From assembly GCA_036274635.1 (NCBI GenBank), contig DASUFI010000136.1:1-5651 (forward strand): a stretch of 5,651 nt of DNA. Direction: 5' to 3'. The stretch comes from DASUFI01 sp036274635 (GTDB taxonomy: Bacteria > Planctomycetota > B15-G4). The notes under the pieces are model-generated. The model worked only from the letters and a program-made list of their open reading frames with translations, had not been told where the DNA came from and searched no databases. The position numbers were made by a program, and so were the translations under genes. Below, in pieces: positions 1 to 5,575 of this stretch (positions are counted from its first letter, which is position 1; every line of letters starts with the position of its first letter).

Positions 1-15
1 GCCGAGCCGCCGTCG

Positions 16-21
16 AAGGGA
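16..21 (+). promoter_or_regulatory. Candidate ribosome-binding site of dnaA
   Basis: AAGGGA lies 11 bases before the dnaA ATG at 33. It is the only purine-rich Shine-Dalgarno-like run in the visible leader. The spacing is longer than the usual 5-9 bases, so this is a weak site. It still agrees with the start chosen from the intact N-terminal domain. Confidence 0.4.
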
Positions 22-32
22 ACATCGCACGC

Positions 33-1412
33 ATGAGCACGACCGAGCTGCCCGTCCCCGACCTGCGCGACCTCCACGCGCGCCTGCACGAGGCGCTGCG
101 CGCCGCGGTCACCAAGCCACAGTACGAGCTGTGGTTCGCGACGCTCGACGTCGCGGGAGCGGACGGCGACGGCCTGCACCTCACCGTGGCCAACCCCTTC
201 ATCCGCGACTGGCTGTCCACGTACTACCGCGAGGCGCTGCGCACCGCCGTGAGCGCCTGCTGCAACGGCGCCGCGGGCTTCGACCTGCGCAGCCTGCCGG
301 CCGGCGAGCCCGAGGCCGTCGCGGCGCCGGCGCGGCCCGCGGCCGAGGACCCGGCGGCCAACAACCGTCAGTGGTTCCAGACCCACAGCGACGTGGTGCT
401 GAACGAGAAGTACACCTTCGACGCCTTCGTCGTCGGGCCGCCCAACCGCCTGGCCTTCGCGGCTGCCAAGGCCGTGGCCGATGCGCCGGGCAAGTCCTAC
501 AACCCGCTCTTCGTGCACGGCAAGGTCGGGCTGGGCAAGACCCACCTGCTGCAGGGCATCTGCCACCAGGCGCTGCGCTCGGGTCGCTCGCTCAACGTGC
601 TCTACCTGAACAGCGAGACCTTCGTGAACCAGTTCATCGGCGCCATCGAGCACGGCGAGCTGGACCGCTTCCGCCTGAAGTACCGCGGCGTGGACATGCT
701 GCTGGTGGACGACATCCACCTCCTGGCGAACAAGGACCGCACGCAGGAGGAGTTCTTCCACACCTTCAACCACCTCTACAACGCCGGCAAGCAGATCGTG
801 CTGTCCAGCGACAGCCCGGCGTCCGAGATCCCCACGCTGAAGGACCGGCTGGTGAGCCGCTTCAAGTGGGGGCTCGAGGCGGAGCTGGCGGCGCCGGGCT
901 TCGAGACGCGCCTGGCCATCCTGCGACGCAAGGCGCGCGACCGCGGCGGCGAGGTGCCCGAGAACGTCATGCAGCTCATCGCGGAGCACGTGGACCGCAA
1001 CATCCGCGAGCTCGAGGGCGCGATCACCAAGGTCATCGGCTACAGCCAGCTCATCCACCGGCCGGTGGACCTGGAGCTCGCGCACCAGGCCCTGGGGCTG
1101 CAGCCGGGGGGCTCGCTGCGGCCGGTCACGGGCATCGAGCGCATCCTGGACGTGGTGTGCCGCCACTATGGGGTGAAGGTGGCCGACCTGCAGGGCCGGC
1201 GGCGCACGCAGTCCATCGCGCTGCCGCGCCAGGTGGCCATGCACCTCGCGCGCAGCCTCACGTCGCTGTCGCTGGAAGAGATCGGCGGTCACTTCGGCGG
1301 GCGCGACCACAGCACCGTGCTGTACGCGATCGAGAAGATCCGCGCTCGCATCGAGGACGACCGGCCCTTCGGCCAGCTCATGGCCGACCTCGAGGCCCGG
1401 GCCCAGCGCTGA
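33..1412 (+). CDS. dnaA: Chromosomal replication initiator protein DnaA
   Basis: DnaA is the AAA+ ATPase that binds DnaA boxes at oriC, oligomerises in its ATP form, melts the origin and helps recruit the replicative helicase. The 459-residue protein shows all domains. Domain I (about 10-87) carries KPQYELWFATL. Domain II (about 88-113) is a short Ala/Pro-rich linker. Domain III starts near NEKYTFDAFVVG, with Walker A GKVGLGKT (163-170), Walker B LLVDDIH (223-229), a sensor 1 region (VLSSDSP, 256-262), the arginine-finger context DRLVSRF (271-277, finger R276) and sensor 2 NIRELEGA (323-330). Domain IV has the basic loop and LPRQVAMHLA (397-406), then the DNA-binding signature GGRDHSTVLYA (422-432). 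No catalytic residue is missing. HSTV replaces the more common HTTV, a conservative change. The first ATG gives a full-length domain I and has AAGGGA at 16-21, slightly far upstream (11 bases). A 346-base gap follows before dnaN, so dnaA is probably transcribed separately. Family assignment is certain. Confidence 0.98.
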   Translation: MSTTELPVPDLRDLHARLHEALRAAVTKPQYELWFATLDVAGADGDGLHLTVANPFIRDWLSTYYREALRTAVSACCNGAAGFDLRSLPAGEPEAVAAPARPAAEDPAANNRQWFQTHSDVVLNEKYTFDAFVVGPPNRLAFAAAKAVADAPGKSYNPLFVHGKVGLGKTHLLQGICHQALRSGRSLNVLYLNSETFVNQFIGAIEHGELDRFRLKYRGVDMLLVDDIHLLANKDRTQEEFFHTFNHLYNAGKQIVLSSDSPASEIPTLKDRLVSRFKWGLEAELAAPGFETRLAILRRKARDRGGEVPENVMQLIAEHVDRNIRELEGAITKVIGYSQLIHRPVDLELAHQALGLQPGGSLRPVTGIERILDVVCRHYGVKVADLQGRRRTQSIALPRQVAMHLARSLTSLSLEEIGGHFGGRDHSTVLYAIEKIRARIEDDRPFGQLMADLEARAQR

Positions 1413-1541
1413 ATTCGTACGGGCCGCGGGCGGTGGCTCGTGTCGCGGAGGGGAGGATGCACGACCGGGCCGTGCGAGAGCCGCGTGCCGGCTGCGGAGA
1501 AACCGTGGGCGCGCGTCCACGAGGGCGAGTCCCGCGGCGCT

Positions 1542-1576
1542 CCGGCGGCCCGTCGCGGCGACACGGGAGCGGCCGG
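1542..1576. repeat. Two-part inverted repeat in dnaA-dnaN gap
   Basis: The outer arms CCGGC (1542-1546) and GCCGG (1572-1576) enclose the inner arms CCCGT (1549-1553) and ACGGG (1563-1567), with a 9-base loop. The two stems are separated by an unpaired 2/4-base internal loop. An alternative fold pairs GTCGC (1552-1556) with GCGAC (1558-1562), but it leaves only one base for a loop and is unlikely in RNA. The 3' arm overlaps another small repeat, GGTCG/CGACC (1575-1587). Chance is a real possibility in such GC-rich DNA. Confidence 0.4.
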
Positions 1577-1602
1577 TCGGAACGACCCCGCGTGGAGAGC
1601 GT

Positions 1603-1624
1603 GGAGGACAGGCGGCCGTCCTCC
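1603..1624. repeat. Inverted repeat GGAGGAC/GTCCTCC
   Basis: GGAGGAC (1603-1609) is the exact reverse complement of GTCCTCC (1618-1624), a 7-bp stem with an 8-base loop. The 3' arm also belongs to a separate 10-base palindrome, CCTCCGGAGG (1620-1629), so two folds compete. No T-run follows, so it is not a classical terminator. Function unknown. Confidence 0.4.
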
Positions 1625-1640
1625 GGAGGCGCCGCGCCAG

Positions 1641-1669
1641 CGCAAGCCGCGCGTCAGACGCGTCTTGCG
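1641..1669. repeat. Strong hairpin upstream of dnaN
   Basis: CGCAAG (1641-1646) pairs with CTTGCG (1664-1669). After one C/T mismatch, CGCG (1648-1651) pairs with CGCG (1659-1662), leaving a 7-base loop. That gives ten pairs around one mismatch, the best stem in the gap. It overlaps the 10-base palindrome AGACGCGTCT (1656-1665). It lies about 40 bases before the dnaN promoter candidate. It could end dnaA transcription, although no T-run follows, serve as a protein-binding site, or be an RNA structure if transcription reads through from dnaA. I cannot choose between these. Confidence 0.5.
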
Positions 1670-1706
1670 GCCCCCTGCGAAAGGGTTCTCCCCAATCCGC
1701 ACGCGC

Positions 1707-1736
1707 TTCAGAAGAAGGTGAGCTTTTCTCTAAGAT
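1707..1736 (+). promoter_or_regulatory. Weak sigma70-type promoter candidate for dnaN
   Basis: TTCAGA (1707-1712) matches the -35 consensus TTGACA at four of six positions. TAAGAT (1731-1736) matches the -10 consensus TATAAT at four of six, with an 18-base spacer. It sits in the AT-richest patch of the gap, directly before the dnaN ribosome-binding site. A start near 1742-1744 would leave a leader of only about 15-17 bases. The match is modest and the host's promoter consensus is unknown. Confidence 0.3.
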
Positions 1737-1744
1737 GGTTCTTC

Positions 1745-1751
1745 GGAAGGA
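1745..1751 (+). promoter_or_regulatory. Shine-Dalgarno site that sets the dnaN start
   Basis: GGAAGGA lies 7 bases before the ATG at 1759, an ideal spacing. A second in-frame ATG at 1735 lies upstream of this site and would add eight residues (MVLRKDTP) not expected before a clamp N-terminus, so 1759 is preferred. The site also falls inside a possible small hairpin (1738-1752). Confidence 0.8.
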
Positions 1752-1758
1752 CACACCC

Positions 1759-2862
1759 ATGAACCTGCAAACTCCCCGCGAACCGTTCCTGCACCACCTG
1801 CAGCTCGCGGCCTCGTTCTGCCCGGCGCGCGGGCCGCGTCCGATCCTGCAGGACGTGCTGGTGGAGGTGGAGGGCTCGGCGGTGACGCTGCTCGCGACGG
1901 ACGGCGAGATCTCGCTGCGCGCGCGCTACGCGGCCGAGGGCGTGTCAGGCTCGGGGCGCACGGCGCTGCCGGCGGCCACCCTGGTGTCCGCGGTGCGGGC
2001 GCTCCCTTCCGACACGATCCGCATCGAGGAGTCGGGCGCGCTGCACGAGATCTCGGGCGGCGCGGCGCAGTTCAAGCTGCACGGCGACGACCCGGAGATG
2101 TTCCCCGCCATCCCCACGGTGGACGCGGGACGCGCCATCACGCTGCCGCTCAAGGGCCTGCTGGACCTGTGCAACCGGGTCATGTTCGCGGCCGCCAAGG
2201 ACATGGGTCGCTACGCCTTCAACGGCATCCTGCTCGAGGTGGACCCGGCCGAGATCACGCTCGTGGCCACGGACGGGCGGCGGCTGTCGCTGGCCGCCAT
2301 GAAGTGCGAGACCGGCGCGAAGGAGCGGCGCGCGGCCATCGTGCCGGTCAAAGCGCTCACGCTGCTGCAGCGCGCGGCGGCGGAGGCCGGCGGCGAGACG
2401 CTGAGCCTCGACCTCAAGGAAGGCCAGGTGAGCTTCGTCGTGGGGGGCATGGAGATCGTCACCCAGCTCCTCGAGGGCGAGTTCCCCGACTTCCGCGCCG
2501 TGCTGCCCAAGGAGAAGGACGTGCCGCGGCGCGTGGAGATCGCGCGCGAGGAGCTGGCCGAGGCCATCGCGCGCGCGGCGGTCACCGCCGGCGAGCAGGG
2601 CCGCGCGGTGGAGCTGCGCTTCGACAAGGGCACCCTGCGCGTGAGCAGCCGGCACGAGGGCGTGGGCGAGTCGCGCAGCGAGCTGGGCATCAACTACGAC
2701 GGCGACGCCGTGGGCATCCGCTTCAACCCCGAGTTCCTGGGCGAGTACCTGCGCACGCTGCCGGAGAGCTCCGTGACCTTCCGCTTCAAGGACCGGGCCT
2801 CGGCGGGCACCTTCAGCGCCAAGGACGACGCCCTGTACGTCGTGATGCCGATCACCTCCTGA
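1759..2862 (+). CDS. dnaN: DNA polymerase III beta subunit (sliding clamp)
   Basis: DnaN forms the dimeric ring that slides on DNA and tethers DNA polymerase III and other partners through a hydrophobic pocket. The 367-residue length is normal for three clamp domains. Domain 1 (about 1-120) opens with PARGPRPILQ (22-31) and LLATDGEISLR (44-54). Domain 2 carries RYAFNGILLE (151-160) and LVATDGRRLSLA (168-179), which corresponds to the partner-binding TDGxRL segment, then LEGEFPDFRAVLP (238-250). Domain 3 ends with the classic YVVMPITS tail (360-367), part of the peptide-binding pocket. The PARxPxPILQ pattern resembles planctomycete clamps as I remember them. The ATG at 1759 is preferred over 1735 because of the ribosome-binding site at 1745-1751. 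The stop codon TGA (2860-2862) shares its last base with the next gene's ATG, so clamp and DciA-like protein are probably translationally coupled. Identity is certain; the start is well supported. Confidence 0.96.
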   Translation: MNLQTPREPFLHHLQLAASFCPARGPRPILQDVLVEVEGSAVTLLATDGEISLRARYAAEGVSGSGRTALPAATLVSAVRALPSDTIRIEESGALHEISGGAAQFKLHGDDPEMFPAIPTVDAGRAITLPLKGLLDLCNRVMFAAAKDMGRYAFNGILLEVDPAEITLVATDGRRLSLAAMKCETGAKERRAAIVPVKALTLLQRAAAEAGGETLSLDLKEGQVSFVVGGMEIVTQLLEGEFPDFRAVLPKEKDVPRRVEIAREELAEAIARAAVTAGEQGRAVELRFDKGTLRVSSRHEGVGESRSELGINYDGDAVGIRFNPEFLGEYLRTLPESSVTFRFKDRASAGTFSAKDDALYVVMPITS

Positions 2863-2864
2863 TG
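2860..2864 (+). other. TGATG stop/start overlap, dnaN to dciA
   Basis: The dnaN stop TGA (2860-2862) and the next ATG (2862-2864) share one base. The sequence just upstream is pyrimidine-rich (ACCTCCT), the opposite of a Shine-Dalgarno site. Translation of the downstream gene therefore most likely depends on ribosomes finishing dnaN and re-initiating. Confidence 0.75.
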
Positions 2865-3176
2865 ACCCGACGCGGCGGAACAGACCGGCTGGGAGACGTG
2901 CTTTCCGGGCTGCTGCAGAAGCGCGGCTACGGCCGGCCCCTCGCGCTGCAGTCCTGGCGCGAGGCTTGGGCGCGCGTCGCGGGCGCCCGGCTCGCGGCAC
3001 GCTCGCGCGTCGCAGGCTATCGGGACGGCACGCTGACCGTGGAGGTGGCCTCCGCCGCGCAGCGCTACGAGCTGGAGTCGTTCCACGGGAGCGAGCTGCT
3101 CGGGCGACTGCAGAAGGACCCGTCCTCCACCGGCGTGCGCCGCCTCGTCTTCCGCGTCGGATCCGCCACCGCATGA
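2862..3176 (+). CDS. dciA: DUF721/DciA-family protein, probable replicative helicase operator
   Basis: This small 104-residue protein matches the DUF721 pattern: an N-terminal helix (GDVLSGLLQKRGYG, 11-24), then SWREAWARVAG (31-41) with the conserved Trp and the VxG that ends that helix, a basic linker, the signature DGTLTVEV (55-62), YELESF (69-74) and a closing strand RRLVFRVG (93-100). DUF721 proteins of the DciA type are known to interact with the replicative helicase DnaB and promote its loading in bacteria that lack the DnaC or DnaI loaders. This copy is essentially the bare domain. It sits between the clamp and gyrase genes, overlapping dnaN by one base and gyrB by four, which fits a role in replication initiation. 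There is no signal peptide or membrane segment. The start at 2862 is supported by the TGATG junction; the same frame stays open upstream, but that part is an out-of-frame reading of dnaN. Family membership is confident; the helicase role is inferred from family and context. Confidence 0.88.
   Translation: MTRRGGTDRLGDVLSGLLQKRGYGRPLALQSWREAWARVAGARLAARSRVAGYRDGTLTVEVASAAQRYELESFHGSELLGRLQKDPSSTGVRRLVFRVGSATA
3173..3176 (+). other. ATGA start/stop overlap, dciA to gyrB
   Basis: The gyrB start ATG (3173-3175) overlaps the dciA stop TGA (3174-3176). The preceding 20 bases hold only a lone GGA about a dozen bases upstream, too weak and far for a normal ribosome-binding site. Termination-reinitiation coupling is the simplest reading. 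Confidence 0.75.
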
Positions 3177-5554
3177 GCCAGACCTACGACAGCAGCAGCA
3201 TCCAGGTCCTCGAGGGACTCGAGGCCGTCCGGCGCCGGCCGGCGATGTACATCGGCGACACCTCCGAGAAGGGCCTGCACCACTGTGTCTTCGAGGTGGT
3301 GGACAACAGCATCGACGAGGCGCTCGCCGGCTACTGCAAGACCATCGACGTGGTGATCAACGCCGACGGCTCGGTGTCGGTCACCGACGACGGCCGCGGC
3401 ATCCCGGTGGACGTGCACCCGACCGAGGGCGTGCCCGCGGTCGAGGTCATCATGATGAAGCTGCACGCGGGCGGGAAGTTCGACAAGGGCAGCTACAAGG
3501 TGTCGGGCGGCCTGCACGGCGTGGGCGTCTCGTGCGTGAATGCGCTCTCCGAGTGGCTCGACGTCGAGATCTACCGCAACGACAAGATCTACAGCCAGAC
3601 CTTCCAGCGCGGCGAGAAGGCCACGGAGCTCACCGTCACCGGCACGGCGCAGCGCACGGGCACCAAGGTCACTTTCAAGCCCGACGCCACCATCTTCGAG
3701 ACCGTGGAGTTCGGCTACGACGTGCTGGCCAAGCGCCTGCGCGAGGTGGCCTTCCTCATGGGCAAGGTGGGCGTGCGCATCCACCTGAGCGAGGAGGCCA
3801 CGGGCCGCGAGGACGAGTACTGGTATCCCAACGGCCTCGAGGACTTCATCCGCTTCCTCAATGCCAACAAGGAGCCCATCCACCCGAAGATCCTGGTCAT
3901 CGACACCGAGGTGCCGGACTCCAAGGGCTCGCCGGTCCAGATCGAGTGCGCGCTGCAGTACAACGACGGCTACCGCGAGGACGTGTACTGCTTCGTCAAC
4001 AACATCAACACGACCGAGGGCGGCACCCACCTGTCCGGCTTCCGCAGCGGCCTGACGCGCGTGCTCAACGCCTTCGCCAAGAAGGAGAGCCTGCTCAAGC
4101 CCAACGAGGTCGCGCCCGCGGGCGAGGACTTCCGCGAGGGCCTGGCCGCGGTCATCTCGGTCAAGCTGGCCGAGCCGCAGTTCGAGAGCCAGACCAAGAT
4201 CAAGCTCGGCAACCGCGAGGTCGAGGGCCTGGTGGCCTCGGTCATCAACGACAAGCTGGGCGCCATCCTCGAGGAGAATCCCGCCACCGGCCGCGCCATC
4301 CTGAACAAGGCGCTGCTGGCCGCGCGCGCGCGCGAGGCCGCCCGCAAGCAGCGCGACCTCGTGCGCCGCAAGGGCGCGCTGGCCTCGGGCAACCTGCCCG
4401 GCAAGCTGGCCGACTGCCAGAGCAGCGTGCGCGACGAGACCGAGCTCTTCCTGGTCGAGGGCGATTCGGCCGGCGGCACCGCCAAGTCCGCGCGCAACCG
4501 GCGCTACCAGGCCATCCTGCCCCTGCGCGGCAAGATCCTGAACGTCGAGAAGGCGCGCCTGGACAAGATGCTGAACCACGAGGAGATCCAGATCCTCATC
4601 CAGGCGCTCGGCACCGGCTTCGGCGAAGACGAGTTCGACCTCGAGAAGCTGCGCTACGGCAAGATCATCATCATGACCGACGCGGACGTGGACGGCAGCC
4701 ACATCCGCACGCTGCTGCTCACCTTCCTGTTCCGCCAGATGCCGCAGCTCATGCGCGCGGGGCACGTCTACATCGCCGCGCCGCCGCTCTACAAGCTGGG
4801 CTACCGCAAGAAGCAGCGCTACATCCTGGACGAGCGCGAGCTGAAGACCGCGCTGCTGGACGTCGGCTGCGAGCATGCGCGCCTCGAGCCGCTCGCCGGC
4901 GGCCGCGCGATCGATGGCGAGTCGCTGCTGGGCCTCGCGCGCCACGTCGCCGCGCTGGACGCGCTGCACGAGCGCTTCCACGAGGCGCGCGGCGGCGTCA
5001 CCTTCCGCGAGTACGCCGAGGCCGCCGCGCGCGACGGCCGCGCCGCCCGCGTGCGCGTCTCCGCGCCCGACGGCGCCGTGCGCCTCTTCGCCGACCGCGA
5101 GGCGCTGCGTGTCTTCACCGTGCAGCAGCCCGCCGCCGCCGCCTGGCCCGCGCACGAGATCCACGAGGCCGACGCTGTGGACGCCGCGCTCAAGGGCCTC
5201 CAGCCCTGGGGCTTCAGCGCCGCGGACCTCTTCGGCAGCGAGCCGCGCTTCCGGCTGCTGCTCGATGGCGAGCCGCGCGCCACGCTGCCCGGCCTGTTCG
5301 CCGTGCTCGAGGCCCTGCGCCGCGCCGGCGAGGAGGCCGTCGACATCCAGCGCTACAAGGGCCTCGGCGAGATGAACGCCGAGCAGCTCTGGGAGTCGAC
5401 CATGGACCCCGAGACGCGCACGCTGCACCCGGTGGCGATGCGCGACGAGGTCGAGGCCGACCACCTGTTCTCGGTGTTGATGGGGCCCGGCGTCGAGCCC
5501 AGGCGCGAGTACATCGAGAAGCACGCGCTCGAGGTGCGCAACCTGGACGTGTAG
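3173..5554 (+). CDS. gyrB: DNA gyrase subunit B
   Basis: GyrB supplies the ATPase and TOPRIM parts of gyrase, which with GyrA introduces negative supercoils. The 793-residue protein is full length for the long GyrB type. The GHKL ATPase domain has EVVDNSIDE (41-49; E41 catalytic base, N45 for Mg), TDDGRGIP (71-78), GGLHGVGVS (112-120), R135 at the position contacted by coumarin drugs in E. coli, T164 and the QTK loop (340-342). The TOPRIM region has LVEGDSAGG (427-435; E429), PLRGKILNVEK (450-460) and TDADVDGSH (502-510; D503, D505, D507). YKGLGEMNAEQLW (728-740) follows. Between about 561 and 722 (bases 4853-5338) lies an Ala/Arg-rich insert like the roughly 165-residue insert of E. coli-type GyrB, but with little similarity I can recognise. 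The start at 3173 gives a standard N-terminus (YDSSSIQVLEGLEAVRRRPAMYIG); the upstream open frame is an out-of-frame reading of dciA. ParE is unlikely given the insert and the gene neighbours. No gyrA is visible. Confidence 0.97.
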   Translation: MSQTYDSSSIQVLEGLEAVRRRPAMYIGDTSEKGLHHCVFEVVDNSIDEALAGYCKTIDVVINADGSVSVTDDGRGIPVDVHPTEGVPAVEVIMMKLHAGGKFDKGSYKVSGGLHGVGVSCVNALSEWLDVEIYRNDKIYSQTFQRGEKATELTVTGTAQRTGTKVTFKPDATIFETVEFGYDVLAKRLREVAFLMGKVGVRIHLSEEATGREDEYWYPNGLEDFIRFLNANKEPIHPKILVIDTEVPDSKGSPVQIECALQYNDGYREDVYCFVNNINTTEGGTHLSGFRSGLTRVLNAFAKKESLLKPNEVAPAGEDFREGLAAVISVKLAEPQFESQTKIKLGNREVEGLVASVINDKLGAILEENPATGRAILNKALLAARAREAARKQRDLVRRKGALASGNLPGKLADCQSSVRDETELFLVEGDSAGGTAKSARNRRYQAILPLRGKILNVEKARLDKMLNHEEIQILIQALGTGFGEDEFDLEKLRYGKIIIMTDADVDGSHIRTLLLTFLFRQMPQLMRAGHVYIAAPPLYKLGYRKKQRYILDERELKTALLDVGCEHARLEPLAGGRAIDGESLLGLARHVAALDALHERFHEARGGVTFREYAEAAARDGRAARVRVSAPDGAVRLFADREALRVFTVQQPAAAAWPAHEIHEADAVDAALKGLQPWGFSAADLFGSEPRFRLLLDGEPRATLPGLFAVLEALRRAGEEAVDIQRYKGLGEMNAEQLWESTMDPETRTLHPVAMRDEVEADHLFSVLMGPGVEPRREYIEKHALEVRNLDV

Positions 5555-5575
5555 CCGGCCTGCGGGACGGTCGCG

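Larger units (their letters stand above)
1413..1758. other. Structured dnaA-dnaN intergenic region, no gene seen
   Basis: This 346-base gap holds no convincing gene. Open frames cross it, but they are Arg/Pro-rich, use AGA, AGG and CGG freely unlike the flanking genes, and resemble no family I know. The region is dense in GC-rich inverted repeats: 1479-1493 (AGCCG/CGGCT), 1542-1576, 1575-1587 (GGTCG/CGACC), 1603-1624 and 1641-1669. Its last 80 bases (1681-1760) are close to half A+T, far above the surroundings, and carry the dnaN promoter candidate and ribosome-binding site. In many bacteria this gap is part of oriC, but I find no match to TTATCCACA better than 7 of 9 on either strand. An origin role is therefore possible but unsupported. 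A structured leader or a small RNA is an alternative. Confidence 0.6.

Noticed and set aside
752..764. TCTTCCACA-like DnaA box inside dnaA
   Set aside because: It matches only seven of nine positions and is explained by the conserved coding sequence for FFHTF.
1686..1694. TTCTCCCCA as a DnaA box
   Set aside because: It differs from TTATCCACA at two positions, including one in the conserved CACA end, and has no neighbouring boxes.
1289..1702. A 137-codon - strand frame spanning the dnaA end and the gap
   Set aside because: It overlaps the conserved 3' end of dnaA, has no recognisable domain, and its composition is that of a chance frame in GC-rich DNA.
1440..1721. A 93-codon GTG-started frame in the dnaA-dnaN gap
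   Set aside because: It has no good ribosome-binding site and uses AGA, AGG, GGA and CGG codons unlike the neighbouring genes. It is a low-complexity basic sequence with no similarity to rpmH, rnpA or another expected neighbour.
1735..1758. Upstream ATG as the dnaN start
   Set aside because: It would place the ideal GGAAGGA site inside the gene and add eight residues with no counterpart in clamp N-termini. The ATG at 1759 is better supported.
131..1762. A 543-codon + strand frame running through dnaA into the gap
   Set aside because: It is an Arg/Pro/Gly-rich shadow of dnaA in another frame, with no domain and an atypical composition.
1945..3174. A 409-codon - strand frame over dnaN and dciA
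   Set aside because: It is an Arg/Ala-rich antisense shadow of two clearly identified genes.
4321..4332. (CG)6 alternating tract in gyrB as a Z-DNA or supercoiling sensor
   Set aside because: It is explained by GCG and CGC codons for an Ala/Arg-rich helix in a GC-rich genome. Similar shorter runs occur in dnaN.
3065..5524. An 819-codon open frame on the - strand across gyrB
   Set aside because: High-GC genes with G/C third positions rarely yield stop codons on the opposite strand. The translation is repetitive Leu/Ala/Val/Arg with no known family, while the + strand has an unambiguous gyrB.
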